From Chitinophaga sancti (GTDB lineage Bacteria > Bacteroidota > Bacteroidia > Chitinophagales > Chitinophagaceae): a stretch of DNA of 64,000 nt. Below the pieces are notes generated by a model, which searched no databases, had not been told where the DNA came from, and was given only the letters and a program-made list of their open reading frames with translations. Positions 19,132 to 28,825 of the stretch are shown piece after piece (positions within the stretch are counted from its first letter, which is position 1; every line of letters begins with the position of its first letter). The position numbers and the translations under genes were made by a program. The stretch covers positions 4,552,001 through 4,616,000 of the forward strand of contig NZ_CP139247.1 in the NCBI RefSeq assembly GCF_034087045.1, written 5' to 3'.

Positions 19132-22100
19132 TTATTTCGCCGTTTCTATATACACATCCAGATCAGGCTGTTTCGATAAGAAATGCGCCAGCTCATCATT
19201 CATCTCAATATGCTTATTAAATGTATGCATCTTCACCTGCAGATCATTATCCCTATCCACCAACTGTAAGAACAACTCACTCGACCCCGGGTACTTATTA
19301 ATATTATCTACTAAAAAGTCCACCAGGTCACGCGTGATGAACTTCGGCATCGTCACTAACCCCACCTTCTTCGTATGCGTCTTCTTCACTTCCTGCAATA
19401 ACTGTATACTCCCCACCTTAAACTCATACTCACTATCATTAAATCGTCTTGCTTTAAACCCTCCATTGATAAACAGGCACAACCCGGTTTTCAAATAAGG
19501 CGCAAACCGGATAAAGTCCTCACTCCACAGTGCGAACTCAAACTTCCCGCTATAATCCTCTACCGTCATAATGCCAAACTGTCTGTTGTTTCGGGATATA
19601 CGCTCCTGCGCCCCCGTTACATATACCGCCAGCCTGAAGTTCTTTTCACGGCCTGGCTTACCACCCCCCGGAGCTGTAATCTCCGCTTGATATTCAACCA
19701 GTTCCGATACCTTATTCATATTATAGAACCTGCTCTCAAATCGATAATCATCCAGCGGATGCCCGGAAATATAGATCCCCGTCACCTCTCTCTCATTATT
19801 CAGCTTCAGGATCAATGGCCAGGGATCGCAATTTGGCAGTTTCGGGGGCTCTATCGCCGGCATATCTTCATCGCCAAACAAACTACCAATATTAGAAGAC
19901 CCTGCAGTTACCTGGTTCCCGAATTTCACAATCTTATCCAATCCCGTCGTCATATCATTCTCCGGCTTGAAGAAATACTGTGCTCTATGCAACGCCGGGA
20001 AACAGTCAAACGCGCCGGACATCGCCAGGGCTTCCAGCGATTTCTTATTTACTGCACGTTGGTTCACCCGCTTGATCAGGTCAAAGATATCCTTGAAGAT
20101 GCCCTCTTTTTTACGCTCTTCCAGGATGTTCTCTACCGCTGCTTCACCCACACCTTTTAAACCTGCCAGACCAAAACGGATCTGCCCCATTTTGTTCACC
20201 GCAAAACCCTTGAAAGATTCATTCACATCCGGCGGCAATACGTCAATACCCATACGCTTGGCTTCTTCCATGAAGAAGGTGATCTTTTCAATATTGCTCG
20301 CACAGTTCAGTACCGCCGCCATGTACTCAGCAGGGTAGTGGGCCTTCAGGTACGCCGTCTGGTACGCCACAAATGCATAACAGGTAGAGTGCGATTTGTT
20401 GAACGCATAGGATGCAAATGCCTCCCAGTCCGTCCACACCTTCTCACATATCTTCAGATCATGGCCGTTTTTTTCACAACCGTCCATGAACTGTTTCTTC
20501 ATTTTATCCAGTACCGCCTTCTGTTTCTTACCCATGGCTTTACGGAGTATGTCCGCATCACCTTTGGAGAAGTTCGCCAGCTTCTGGCTCAGCAGCATTA
20601 CCTGCTCCTGGTATACTGAGATACCATACGTATCACGCATGTATTCCTCCATCTCCGGCAGGTCATACACCGTCTCTTCCAGGCCATGTTTACGACGAAT
20701 GAACAATGGAATATACTCCAGTGGTCCCGGACGGTACAAGGCGTTCATCGCAATCAGGTCATCAAATCTATCGGGCTTCAACTCACGGAGGTACTTCTGC
20801 ATACCGGGCGACTCGAACTGGAACGTTGCGTTCGTCTCACCCTTCTGGTACAACTCGTAAGTACGCGCATCATCCAGCGGAATATCGTCGATAGAGATTT
20901 CGACCCCGTGGTTCATTTTGATCAGCTCCAGCGCACCCTTGATGATGGTCAGGGTCTTCAGACCCAAAAAGTCCATCTTGATTACACCGGCGCTTTCAAT
21001 GATACTACCTTCAAACTGTGTCACCAGCAGATCAGAATCCTTCGCTGTAGACACCGGTATCAGGTCGTACAGATCCTTTGGCGCAATGATAATACCCGCC
21101 GCATGGATACCTGTATTTCGCACGGACCCTTCCAGTACGCAGGCCTCGCGGAGCACTTCGCCCTGCAGGTCGTCGCCTTTGATGATCTCGCGGAGTTTTC
21201 TTACGTTTTCAAGATCTTCGGGTCCGAGTCCCTCTTTCTCTGCCAGGCTCTTCTCGCCCTCATCGATCGGGGCGTTGAAGATTCGGTCCAGCTGGATACC
21301 CGGTTTATCGGGTACCATCTTGGCCAGCATATTGGATTCTACCAGTGGCAGGTCCATCACACGGGCCACGTCTTTGATACTCATTTTGGCAGCCATGGTA
21401 CCATAGGTAATGATCTGCGCTACCTGGTTCTTGCCATATTTGTCTACCACATAGTCAATCACTTTCTGACGGCCTTCATCATCGAAGTCCGTATCAATAT
21501 CGGGCATGCTCTTACGTTCCGGATTCAGGAAACGCTCGAACAGGAGGTTATACTTAATCGGATCAATATTGGTAATCCCAATGGAATACGCCACAGCCGA
21601 TCCCGCAGCCGATCCACGGCCGGGACCGATAAATACCCCCAGATCGCGACCTGCCTTGATAAAGTCAGATACGATGAGGAAGTAACCGGCAAACCCCATG
21701 TTCTCAATTACCTGTAGTTCGAAGTTCAGACGTTCTTCCACTTCTGCCGTAATCTCCGTATACTTCTTACGGGCACCTTCCATGGTCAGGTGGCGCAGGT
21801 ACTGATCCTGCGTAAAGAAGCCCGGAGGGATCGGGAAGTTGGGGAGCAGGATGTCTTTTTTCAGGTCCAGCAGTTCCACCTTGTCCACGATCTCATTGGT
21901 ATTGTCAATGGCCTGTGGCAGGTCGTGGAAGAGACGTGACATCTCGTCCGTGGTCTTGAAATAAAACTCGTCGTTATAGAATGCGAAGCGGGTATTTTTC
22001 TTACCCCCTTCATCTTCGTTAAATTCTTTGTTGGTCGGGGTAGATTTTTTCTCACCAGTGTTGATACAGAGCAGGATATCGTGTGCGTTCGCATCTTCCT

Positions 22101-22770
22101 TGTCCACATAGTGGGAGTCGTTCGATGCGATCACTTTTACATTGTATTTCTCTGCAAATTTCAGGAGCACCACATTCACTTTTTCCTGTTCAGGAATACC
22201 ATGGCGCTGCATTTCCACATAGAAATCTTCCCCAAAGATGTCCAGCCACCATCTGAATTCCTTTTCGCCGGCCTCTTCTCCATGTTTCAGGATGGCGCGG
22301 GGAACAGAGGCACCGAGACAACAAGTAGTGGCAATCAGACCTTTATGATATTGGAGAACGAGTTCTTTGTCAATACGGGGATATTTACCGTACAGCCCCT
22401 CAATGTACCCGAGTGAGCAAAGTTTGATGAGGTTGCGGTAACCTTCTTCATTCTTGGCGAGTAACACCTGGTGGTTACGGATGTCTTTCTCATCACGGGT
22501 GAAGGCGCGTTTAAACCTGTTTTCTACCACGTAGAATTCACACCCTACGATGGGCTTTACTTTCAGACGCTTATCTTTTGGATCTTCAGGGTTGAGTCGA
22601 TGGTTATATGCTTCTGCCACAAACTGGAATACGCCGAACATGTTTCCGTGGTCTGTAATGGCAAGGGCTGGCTGGTTGCTGGCCATTGCTTTTTTATACA
22701 GTGACTTGATATCTGCGGCTCCATCCAGCAGGGAGTACTGAGTATGAACGTGTAAGTGGGAGAAATTCAT
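19132..22770 (-). CDS. dnaE: DNA polymerase III alpha subunit
   Basis: A 1212-residue replicative polymerase. The PHP domain opens with FSHLHVHTQYSLLDGAA and ITDHGNMFG. The C-family polymerase palm includes GPGRGSAAGSAVAYSIG near residue 390 and the catalytic PDIDTDFDD near 421-429. The helix-hairpin-helix domain lies near 860-900 (GLAGLKGVGEAAVENIL), and an OB-fold region with VTGIYISGHPLDDY begins near 1005. It copies the chromosome as part of the Pol III holoenzyme. A perfect TAACTTTG element sits 27 bases before the ATG. The length is normal and assignment is secure. Confidence 0.97.
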   Translation of the reverse strand: MNFSHLHVHTQYSLLDGAADIKSLYKKAMASNQPALAITDHGNMFGVFQFVAEAYNHRLNPEDPKDKRLKVKPIVGCEFYVVENRFKRAFTRDEKDIRNHQVLLAKNEEGYRNLIKLCSLGYIEGLYGKYPRIDKELVLQYHKGLIATTCCLGASVPRAILKHGEEAGEKEFRWWLDIFGEDFYVEMQRHGIPEQEKVNVVLLKFAEKYNVKVIASNDSHYVDKEDANAHDILLCINTGEKKSTPTNKEFNEDEGGKKNTRFAFYNDEFYFKTTDEMSRLFHDLPQAIDNTNEIVDKVELLDLKKDILLPNFPIPPGFFTQDQYLRHLTMEGARKKYTEITAEVEERLNFELQVIENMGFAGYFLIVSDFIKAGRDLGVFIGPGRGSAAGSAVAYSIGITNIDPIKYNLLFERFLNPERKSMPDIDTDFDDEGRQKVIDYVVDKYGKNQVAQIITYGTMAAKMSIKDVARVMDLPLVESNMLAKMVPDKPGIQLDRIFNAPIDEGEKSLAEKEGLGPEDLENVRKLREIIKGDDLQGEVLREACVLEGSVRNTGIHAAGIIIAPKDLYDLIPVSTAKDSDLLVTQFEGSIIESAGVIKMDFLGLKTLTIIKGALELIKMNHGVEISIDDIPLDDARTYELYQKGETNATFQFESPGMQKYLRELKPDRFDDLIAMNALYRPGPLEYIPLFIRRKHGLEETVYDLPEMEEYMRDTYGISVYQEQVMLLSQKLANFSKGDADILRKAMGKKQKAVLDKMKKQFMDGCEKNGHDLKICEKVWTDWEAFASYAFNKSHSTCYAFVAYQTAYLKAHYPAEYMAAVLNCASNIEKITFFMEEAKRMGIDVLPPDVNESFKGFAVNKMGQIRFGLAGLKGVGEAAVENILEERKKEGIFKDIFDLIKRVNQRAVNKKSLEALAMSGAFDCFPALHRAQYFFKPENDMTTGLDKIVKFGNQVTAGSSNIGSLFGDEDMPAIEPPKLPNCDPWPLILKLNNEREVTGIYISGHPLDDYRFESRFYNMNKVSELVEYQAEITAPGGGKPGREKNFRLAVYVTGAQERISRNNRQFGIMTVEDYSGKFEFALWSEDFIRFAPYLKTGLCLFINGGFKARRFNDSEYEFKVGSIQLLQEVKKTHTKKVGLVTMPKFITRDLVDFLVDNINKYPGSSELFLQLVDRDNDLQVKMHTFNKHIEMNDELAHFLSKQPDLDVYIETAK

Positions 22771-22796
22771 GGCACAAAATTCCGTTTCTTCAGGGA

Positions 22797-22804
22797 CAAA
22801 GTTA
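22797..22804 (-). promoter_or_regulatory. -7 promoter element of dnaE
   Basis: The minus strand reads TAACTTTG, a perfect TAnnTTTG match, 27 bases before the dnaE ATG. The -33 position has CTG rather than TTG. Confidence 0.6.
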
Positions 22805-22924
22805 ATTAAAAATTATCCACAGCAGGTGAACGCGCCCGCAGCGGGGCTTCCGGTTTTTTGGCCTACAACACTTTAAAAACAATTATTATTAGTAATTTAG
22901 CTCAAATTATAATCAAAAGTACAT

Positions 22925-23575
22925 ATGGCAGGAAGAAATGGACTTATTTGGGCGCTCGGTATTTTTCTGTTAACAGTCAGTTCGTGTGCTGTTATTAAAA
23001 ATAATACTACCGCCAAAAAATCCACTACCAGCTCTTCCAGCCGTTCCCCGGAATTCCTCGAAGGCTTTACCACTTCCAGCAATGCAAAGACCACGAGTGT
23101 GAGTTATGCAAAAGTGAGTTTCTCCCAGGCCAGCAGTACTTATGTCGAAAACGCTCCTTTGTGGCAATTTAAATATGCACAGTTACTGGATGTACCCGTA
23201 GAGACGGTGCTCAATGCCAATTTGTTCTATTTTATAGAAGACTGGTGGGGCACGCCTTACCATTTAGGCGGAAAAGCGAAGACGGGTATTGATTGCAGTA
23301 ATTTTGCCAACCAGTTGTTAAACACCGTATTCAGGATCAGTTCTTCCGGTACCTCTTCAGGATTGTACGATAAGTCTAAAAAGGTAAGTGCCGGCCAGAT
23401 GAAGGCGGGAGACCTGGTGTTTTTTAAGATCAACCAGGCGCAGGTATCGCATGTAGGGGTGTACCTGGATAATTCTAAATTTGTACATGCTTCTACAAGT
23501 TCAGGGGTGATGATCAGTGATCTGAACGAAACTTATTGGAAGAAGTATTTTGTAGGTGCAGGGAGAATGAACTAA
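22925..23575 (+). CDS. NlpC/P60-family lipoprotein, probable peptidoglycan hydrolase
   Basis: A 216-residue lipoprotein with lipobox TVSSC (Cys21), a Ser/Thr-rich linker to about residue 70, and an NlpC/P60 domain. The catalytic residues are Cys124 (GIDCSNFAN), His176 (VSHVGVYLD) and His188 (FVHAS). These enzymes cut the bond between D-Glu and diaminopimelate in peptide stems. The protein would sit on the inner face of the outer membrane or the outer face of the inner membrane. It is divergent from dnaE and followed by the glycan gene block. The family is sure; the exact bond is inferred. Confidence 0.92.
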   Translation: MAGRNGLIWALGIFLLTVSSCAVIKNNTTAKKSTTSSSSRSPEFLEGFTTSSNAKTTSVSYAKVSFSQASSTYVENAPLWQFKYAQLLDVPVETVLNANLFYFIEDWWGTPYHLGGKAKTGIDCSNFANQLLNTVFRISSSGTSSGLYDKSKKVSAGQMKAGDLVFFKINQAQVSHVGVYLDNSKFVHASTSSGVMISDLNETYWKKYFVGAGRMN

Positions 23576-23693
23576 TAATTACCTTTGCGAAAATGTAACC
23601 AAATATAGATGCCTTTTAAACCGACTACCTAAATCGGTACTCTAATTGCTTATTTCCACCTACAATTGTTAAAATTAAATTTGTTACTACTGC

Positions 23694-24584
23694 ATGCTGT
23701 CAATCATTATCTGTTCCATCGATCCTGAGCGGGTTCGAACGGTCACTGCAAATATCCATGCTACCATTGGCGTGGAACATGAAGTGATCATCATTAATAA
23801 TGCAAAAGAGTTAGGTGGAATGGGGGCCGGTTATAACACCGGTGCGGCCCGTGCCAGATACGATACCATCTGCTTTATGCATGATGACATTGAATTCCTG
23901 AAAGCTGACTGGGGCCAATGTGTACTTTCCCATTTTAAATCTGATGCCAACCTCGGCCTGATCGGTATTGCCGGCAGCCGGTACAAAAGCAAAACCATCT
24001 CCGGCTGGTGGACGAACCAGGCTACGGCTGATTGCTGTAATATCTACCAACGTAATCTTAAAGGCAAAGACAGGAAGTTCCTGCTGCGCCCGGCGGGAAA
24101 GAACGGGGTGATTGTGCCTGTGAAAAGTCTGGATGGGGTATGGTTATGTACCCGCAAGCGCATATGGGAGGAGTTTCCGTTTAATACAGCTGACCTGAAA
24201 GGGTTTCATTTTTACGACCTGGATATCAGTTTGAGAATATCAGAGATATATACCGTGGGGGTAGTGTACGATATAGACCTTGTGCATTTTTCCAAAGGGA
24301 ATTTTGGAGACGAGTGGGTGAGGGGAGCGATCTCCTTTCACGAAGAGGTGAATAAAGTAGCATTGCCAGTAAGTCTGGATACGCCTGCAGAAAATGCAGA
24401 AGCGCATGTGTGTAAGTCGTGGCTGAGGAGATTAAGGATTGAAAAGATCAGCTGGGAGAATAGGAAGTTGTGGGTGAAGGCGGGGCATGCAATGGATTTC
24501 CCCGGTTTGTGGGGAACAGTGGCAGGTTTTTATTTCCCTTATCTGAAGCAGGCGAAGATGAAATTGAAGGAATTGATTTCTTAA
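23694..24584 (+). CDS. Glycosyltransferase, family 2-like (StrF-type)
   Basis: A 296-residue protein with a GT-A nucleotide-sugar fold: LSIIICSIDPERV at the start, IIINNAKELGGMGAGYN near 32-48, and the acidic DxD-like motif HDDIEF near 62. The pattern MHDDIEF with GVWLCTRKRIW resembles the StrF-like glycosyltransferase family, which has unusually short N-terminal regions. There is no transmembrane helix. It opens a glycan cluster, but its gene end overlaps the convergent flippase gene by four bases, so the cluster is not one operon. Donor and acceptor are unknown. Confidence 0.82.
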   Translation: MLSIIICSIDPERVRTVTANIHATIGVEHEVIIINNAKELGGMGAGYNTGAARARYDTICFMHDDIEFLKADWGQCVLSHFKSDANLGLIGIAGSRYKSKTISGWWTNQATADCCNIYQRNLKGKDRKFLLRPAGKNGVIVPVKSLDGVWLCTRKRIWEEFPFNTADLKGFHFYDLDISLRISEIYTVGVVYDIDLVHFSKGNFGDEWVRGAISFHEEVNKVALPVSLDTPAENAEAHVCKSWLRRLRIEKISWENRKLWVKAGHAMDFPGLWGTVAGFYFPYLKQAKMKLKELIS

Positions 24585-26080
24585 CGATTTATCAGTTTTC
24601 CCATACGTTTCTTTACCGTTTCAAACACCTGCATCACGTCCTCGGATACCCTCAGTTGCAACAGCAACAGTGCATACACTGCTGTAAACACTGTAGATCT
24701 TACAATTAATCCCATCAGTGGATCGTGCAGGTGGATAGTGTAAGCCACTGGTACATACACTACTATCGGTATCAGTAAGGCTAGTATTGTCTTCTTTGTA
24801 AACGGTTGTAAATTATAGACCTTATACAAAAACACATACCTGATAAAATTAAAAATAGTCCTTGATATCAGGGTAGCCAGCGCTGCCCCGATCATTCCCA
24901 TATGCTTGATCAGGAAATAAGTCAGCGGCAGGGTGAGTAACAACAGGATAATATTCGAATACAATTCAAATTTCCACCTTCGGGAAGTAAGGATAATTGC
25001 ACTGTTCATACCTGTGCCCAACTCAATCACCTGGTAAAGTCCCAGGTAAAACATCACGGGCTTCCCCAAATGATAAATGGGATCCGGTTTTACCCAATCC
25101 AGCAAATCATCCCAGTTCAGCATGATCATCGCAAAAATAAAACTGGATACGATGAGCAGGTTCAATGAAGTCTTTTTATAAATCCGATCCAGCTTCAGGA
25201 TATCTCTATCCTTCCAGGCCTGGGAAATAGGGCCTGCTGCCATACTGAGTGCCGCCCTGTAAGGCACTACAATGAAGTTCGAAATATACTGTGTATTAAT
25301 GAACACCGATGTGAAACTCAACCCCATCAGGCTCGAAATGATAATACCATCCATGGTAGTACTCATCAGGGAAATCACGTTACTCCCCAGTACAAACAAT
25401 GCATATGGCACTATCCTCTTCCACAATCGCTTGGTGAGTTTGCTGATCCGGAACGACATTTTTAATTGCCTGATACATAGCAGGTAAATGATCAGCGCCG
25501 CAAAGATGGCAAAATACTGAAAGCTGAATAGATCGGCGTACAGTGGGAATGTAAGCACTCCACCGATGAACAGCAGGTTCAGTATGGTATTCATCCCCCT
25601 GAACAGTACTTCTTTCAGCAAATTGGCCACATGCCCTTTCTGAATGGTCCAGGTCTGTGCTTCCAGCACCTGGAACAGTGTGAGGAACAACATGAGTGGG
25701 AATACCAGGTAAAAATATTCTACCAGCAATGGCGCTTTTCCAATGAACTTCTTGATAATAAAGGGTTTCAGGAACGTGCTGAAACTCATGAATACGATCA
25801 GGCAGCCAATCAGGGAAAGGACAAATGAGATGGTGACCAGCTCACTTTTATTCTCCTTATGAAAGTTTTTGTAATAAGGGAAAAACTTGACCACCACACT
25901 GTTTGTACCCAGCAGGGCAAAACTGCTCGAAAGCACCGCAATGTCAAGCAGTACGCGGGTTAAACCAGTTTGGTCAGGTTGAAAATATTTGGCATAAAGG
26001 TAAGTATTCAGCGCTCCTAATAAGAATCCGGCATAAATGAAAACTGTAGTGATGATACCTTTTTTCCTGATGGTACTCAT
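24581..26080 (-). CDS. Polysaccharide flippase-like membrane protein (MOP superfamily)
   Basis: A 499-residue protein with 12-14 predicted transmembrane helices in the pattern of Wzx/RfbX exporters (first helix IITTVFIYAGFLLGALNTYLYAKYF). Members flip lipid-linked glycan repeat units across the inner membrane. It lies between glycosyltransferase genes, which supports this role. It overlaps the end of the convergent glycosyltransferase gene by four bases and is divergent from the next one. No Wzy polymerase is clear in the window; substrate is unknown. Confidence 0.87.
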   Translation of the reverse strand: MSTIRKKGIITTVFIYAGFLLGALNTYLYAKYFQPDQTGLTRVLLDIAVLSSSFALLGTNSVVVKFFPYYKNFHKENKSELVTISFVLSLIGCLIVFMSFSTFLKPFIIKKFIGKAPLLVEYFYLVFPLMLFLTLFQVLEAQTWTIQKGHVANLLKEVLFRGMNTILNLLFIGGVLTFPLYADLFSFQYFAIFAALIIYLLCIRQLKMSFRISKLTKRLWKRIVPYALFVLGSNVISLMSTTMDGIIISSLMGLSFTSVFINTQYISNFIVVPYRAALSMAAGPISQAWKDRDILKLDRIYKKTSLNLLIVSSFIFAMIMLNWDDLLDWVKPDPIYHLGKPVMFYLGLYQVIELGTGMNSAIILTSRRWKFELYSNIILLLLTLPLTYFLIKHMGMIGAALATLISRTIFNFIRYVFLYKVYNLQPFTKKTILALLIPIVVYVPVAYTIHLHDPLMGLIVRSTVFTAVYALLLLQLRVSEDVMQVFETVKKRMGKLINR

Positions 26081-26232
26081 ATATTAAAAGCCCGCTGTAT
26101 TTTTTAAAGTGATCCAAAATCCTTTGCTACCAAAAATTAAAGGTATTCATAATTTCGGATTATTATATCTTGCGGTCTGTCAACAAATTTGATGCCTTAA
26201 GTATAAGAGGTATTTTTAAAGAGAACCTGAAC

Positions 26233-27189
26233 ATGATGAACCCGGAACAGATAAAAGTCTCGATATGTATTCCTGCTTATAAACAGGTAGATTACCTGCG
26301 TCGTTTACTCGATTCATTAGTGACACAAACGATGAAGAACCTGGAAGTAGTAATTACAGACGATAGTCCAGATCATACCGTAGAGCAGGTGGTAAATGAG
26401 TATGTGCAGAAGTTACCCATCCGCTACTATAGAAATGTGCCTGCCAGGGGGATGCCGGGCAACTGGAATACCTGCCTGGATCTGGCAAAGGGAGATTATA
26501 TCAAGATCATGCACGATGACGACTGGTTTATGCATCCGCATTCCCTGGAAACCCTCTGCAAGGCGCTGGATGACCATCCCACACACGATTTCGCTTATTC
26601 CGCTTTCTATAATTACTATCTTTTTACCGGTGAAAAAAAGGAAATGACCTCCCCGGGGTGGTTCAGGAAAGCCTTTGCAAAAGCACCGGTAAATGTATTG
26701 TTTGATAATCTGGTAGGTCCGCCAAGTGTGGTCATTCATCGTAACAAACCTGCTTATCGCTATGACGAAAAGGTACGCTGGACGGTGGATGTAGACTTCT
26801 ACATCCGATTGCTGAATATGCATCCGGGGTTTACATATATTCCGGAACCATTGTGCTATGTGGGTATGGGTAAGGAGCAGATTACCGAAGAGGTACATGG
26901 GGTGAAAGAAGTGTTTATCCCTGAATATTTTTATGTGTTGCAGAAGATGGGGGATGGGCCTTTCAGAAGTATATTGGTATACGACTTTTTCTGGCGCCTG
27001 ATGAGAAATATGAAAATAAAAGGTGTAATGGATATCCGCAACGCGGGCTATGAAGGGCCTTTGCCACTTGTCACGAATTATGTGTTGAGGTGGCAGCGTA
27101 TCTTCCCTGCGGGATGGTTGAAGTTCGGGCCATTGTCTAAACTGACGATGGGATTTTCTTTTTTATTTGCACCTAAACCTAAAGTGTAA
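26233..27189 (+). CDS. Family 2 glycosyltransferase
   Basis: A 319-residue GT2 enzyme: KVSICIPAYKQVDYLRRLLDSL at the N-terminus, ITDDSPD near 43, and the metal-binding MHDDDWF near 97-103. The open frame reaches back to a TTG at 26170, but conserved GT2 sequence begins just after the ATG pair at 26233/26236, so 26233 is chosen. Three bases separate its stop from the next glycosyltransferase start, so the two are cotranscribed. It probably adds a sugar to a surface glycan; the donor is unknown. Confidence 0.88.
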   Translation: MMNPEQIKVSICIPAYKQVDYLRRLLDSLVTQTMKNLEVVITDDSPDHTVEQVVNEYVQKLPIRYYRNVPARGMPGNWNTCLDLAKGDYIKIMHDDDWFMHPHSLETLCKALDDHPTHDFAYSAFYNYYLFTGEKKEMTSPGWFRKAFAKAPVNVLFDNLVGPPSVVIHRNKPAYRYDEKVRWTVDVDFYIRLLNMHPGFTYIPEPLCYVGMGKEQITEEVHGVKEVFIPEYFYVLQKMGDGPFRSILVYDFFWRLMRNMKIKGVMDIRNAGYEGPLPLVTNYVLRWQRIFPAGWLKFGPLSKLTMGFSFLFAPKPKV

Positions 27190-27192
27190 TTC

Positions 27193-28197
27193 ATGCAGCT
27201 GTCTGTCATTATTGTAAATTATAATAGCCATGGCCTGATCAATGATTGTATTGATACGATTGTGAGTCAGACAAAGGAGATTAGTTATGAAGTCATCGTA
27301 GTAGATAATCAGTCGGCTGCTGGTAGTTTAGCACAGATTGTATCAAAGCATCCGTTTGTTAAACCTATTGAGATGGGCTATAATGGCGGATATTCAAGGG
27401 CGAATAATGCGGGGTTGCGGGCGGCTGCAGGCGACTATTTACTGTTACTGAATCCTGATACATTGATCCTGAACGGCGCCCTGGATAAATGTGTGCAACG
27501 CTTCAGCACCAGTGATTTTGCGGCTTGTGGGGTACAGCAGTTGAATGCGGACCATACCACCCAAATCTCTGGTAATTACTTTATGATAGGGGGACTGAAT
27601 CATTTATTGCCTTTACCTTATTGGGGCAAGGTATTACGATGGGTCGCTTTTAAGATGAAGACGAAAGTGCCGAATGTACAACAGGCAAGCAGTGTGCACG
27701 AAGTAGATTGGATCAGTGGAGCGTTTTTGATGATTAAGAGAAGTACGTTGGAAAAAGCGGGCTATATGGATGAAGATTTCTTTTTGTATGCAGAAGAAGT
27801 AGAGTGGTGTAGCAGGATAAAAAAGATCGGTCAACTCGCCATTTTCGGTGATATCAATATTGTCCATTTACAGGGCGAGACGACGGGTGAGGCTTTTGAT
27901 TCGGCAGACAAAGGCTACCAGGGTTTATTTGACCGAAAAGCCCTGCAGGTAATGCTTTCCAATCATGTAAGAGTACGGAAACAGTTCGGCGTATTCTGGT
28001 TTTTGTTTTTATTATTGAATTATTCCTTTGCGGTGCCGGTGTTCTTTTTTGGTAGCATCATAGAGAACTTATTGAAGGGCCGTAATCCGTTTAAATATAT
28101 GCCGCAGGTGTGGGGACTAACAAAGAATGTTTTTGCTTTGTGGCAATTCAGTCCGATCATTATCAGGAATAAACCGCATTTTTATAAGGTATTGTAG
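27193..28197 (+). CDS. Family 2 glycosyltransferase (rhamnosyltransferase-like)
   Basis: A 334-residue GT2 protein with QLSVIIVNYNSHGLINDCI at the start, VVDNQSAAG near 35, the LLLNPDTLI motif near 79-87 (a DxD variant), and VDWISGAFLMIKRS plus DEDFFLYAEEVEWCSRIKK near 170-210. This combination is typical of WbbL-like rhamnosyltransferases and relatives. The C-terminus has a hydrophobic segment (FGVFWFLFLLLNYSFAVPVFFFG) that may anchor it to the membrane. It is in an operon with the preceding enzyme. Confidence 0.88.
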   Translation: MQLSVIIVNYNSHGLINDCIDTIVSQTKEISYEVIVVDNQSAAGSLAQIVSKHPFVKPIEMGYNGGYSRANNAGLRAAAGDYLLLLNPDTLILNGALDKCVQRFSTSDFAACGVQQLNADHTTQISGNYFMIGGLNHLLPLPYWGKVLRWVAFKMKTKVPNVQQASSVHEVDWISGAFLMIKRSTLEKAGYMDEDFFLYAEEVEWCSRIKKIGQLAIFGDINIVHLQGETTGEAFDSADKGYQGLFDRKALQVMLSNHVRVRKQFGVFWFLFLLLNYSFAVPVFFFGSIIENLLKGRNPFKYMPQVWGLTKNVFALWQFSPIIIRNKPHFYKVL

Positions 28198-28201
28198 GCA
28201 C

Positions 28202-28645
28202 ATGAAAGCTAAACTTGTTTTTGTATTGCTGTTGGGTATTGCCAGTGTTTCTTCTGTTTTTGCGCAAACATCCGTGAAGGTGGTGCATGAATATTATAAC
28301 GATGTTTACGGAAAGTTCAATGCGGATGTGGTCAGGGTGCTTCACCTGGTGAGGGATACGGCTATGATAGCACCGACCCTAAAGCAGTTTTTTTATAAAA
28401 GAGCGGATAATGGCAACAAACTCACTCTCGATTACCAGCTTTATGAAGATTCCAGGATTATTTCTGTACAAATAACCGGTCAGACCCGGGATGTGGTTAC
28501 CTTATATGCCGCCCTTTACGACAGGAAAATAAAAAAGAAGAAACCGCCTAAAGGATATGTAATAAAAAACGATGAGTGGGTACGTATTCAAGCAGATGAT
28601 CAGGAAAATACAAGCAGGATAATCATACAGGCAATCATCTATTAG
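28202..28645 (+). CDS. Small secreted protein of unknown function
   Basis: A 147-residue protein with a signal peptide (MKAKLVFVLLLGIASVSSVFA-Q). The mature part is basic and mixed alpha/beta, with a KKKKPPKG loop near 113. I do not recognise the family. It starts four bases after the stop of the glycosyltransferase upstream and probably shares its mRNA. Longer in-frame extension upstream overlaps that gene and is rejected because the signal peptide starts at 28202. A terminator-linked repeat follows ten bases after its stop. Confidence 0.7.
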   Translation: MKAKLVFVLLLGIASVSSVFAQTSVKVVHEYYNDVYGKFNADVVRVLHLVRDTAMIAPTLKQFFYKRADNGNKLTLDYQLYEDSRIISVQITGQTRDVVTLYAALYDRKIKKKKPPKGYVIKNDEWVRIQADDQENTSRIIIQAIIY

Positions 28646-28654
28646 ATATAAATG

Positions 28655-28712
28655 CATTTATGAAAAAGGGAATTCATCAACAGGTATGAAAACCATTTCT
28701 ACTAAAAAAAGG
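28655..28712 (+). repeat. Dispersed terminator-linked repeat, copy B
   Basis: CATTTATGAAAAAGGGAATT, then CATCAACAGG, then TATGAAAACCATTTCT and an A-run. It lies in the 3' untranslated region of the preceding operon and runs directly into a terminator. Compared with copy A, one base is missing after CAACAGG, which breaks the peptide frame kept in the other copies. Confidence 0.75.
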
Positions 28713-28740
28713 AGATCACTTTCGGCGATCTCCTTTTTTA
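28704..28740 (+). terminator. Intrinsic terminator joined to repeat copy B
   Basis: A7-GGAGATC / GATCTCC-T7 hairpin. It ends the glycosyltransferase operon and faces the convergent YfhO gene. Confidence 0.9.
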
Positions 28741-28825
28741 GTAGAACTTTTTATTCAGGCTTATTCATGTAAGCTCTTTTATTTAAATTCCTTTACTCGG
28801 GCTTATTCATTCAAGCTTTTTTATT

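Noticed and set aside
20686..21717. 343-codon plus-strand frame inside dnaE
   Set aside because: It is fully antisense to conserved polymerase sequence; composition is that of a shadow frame.
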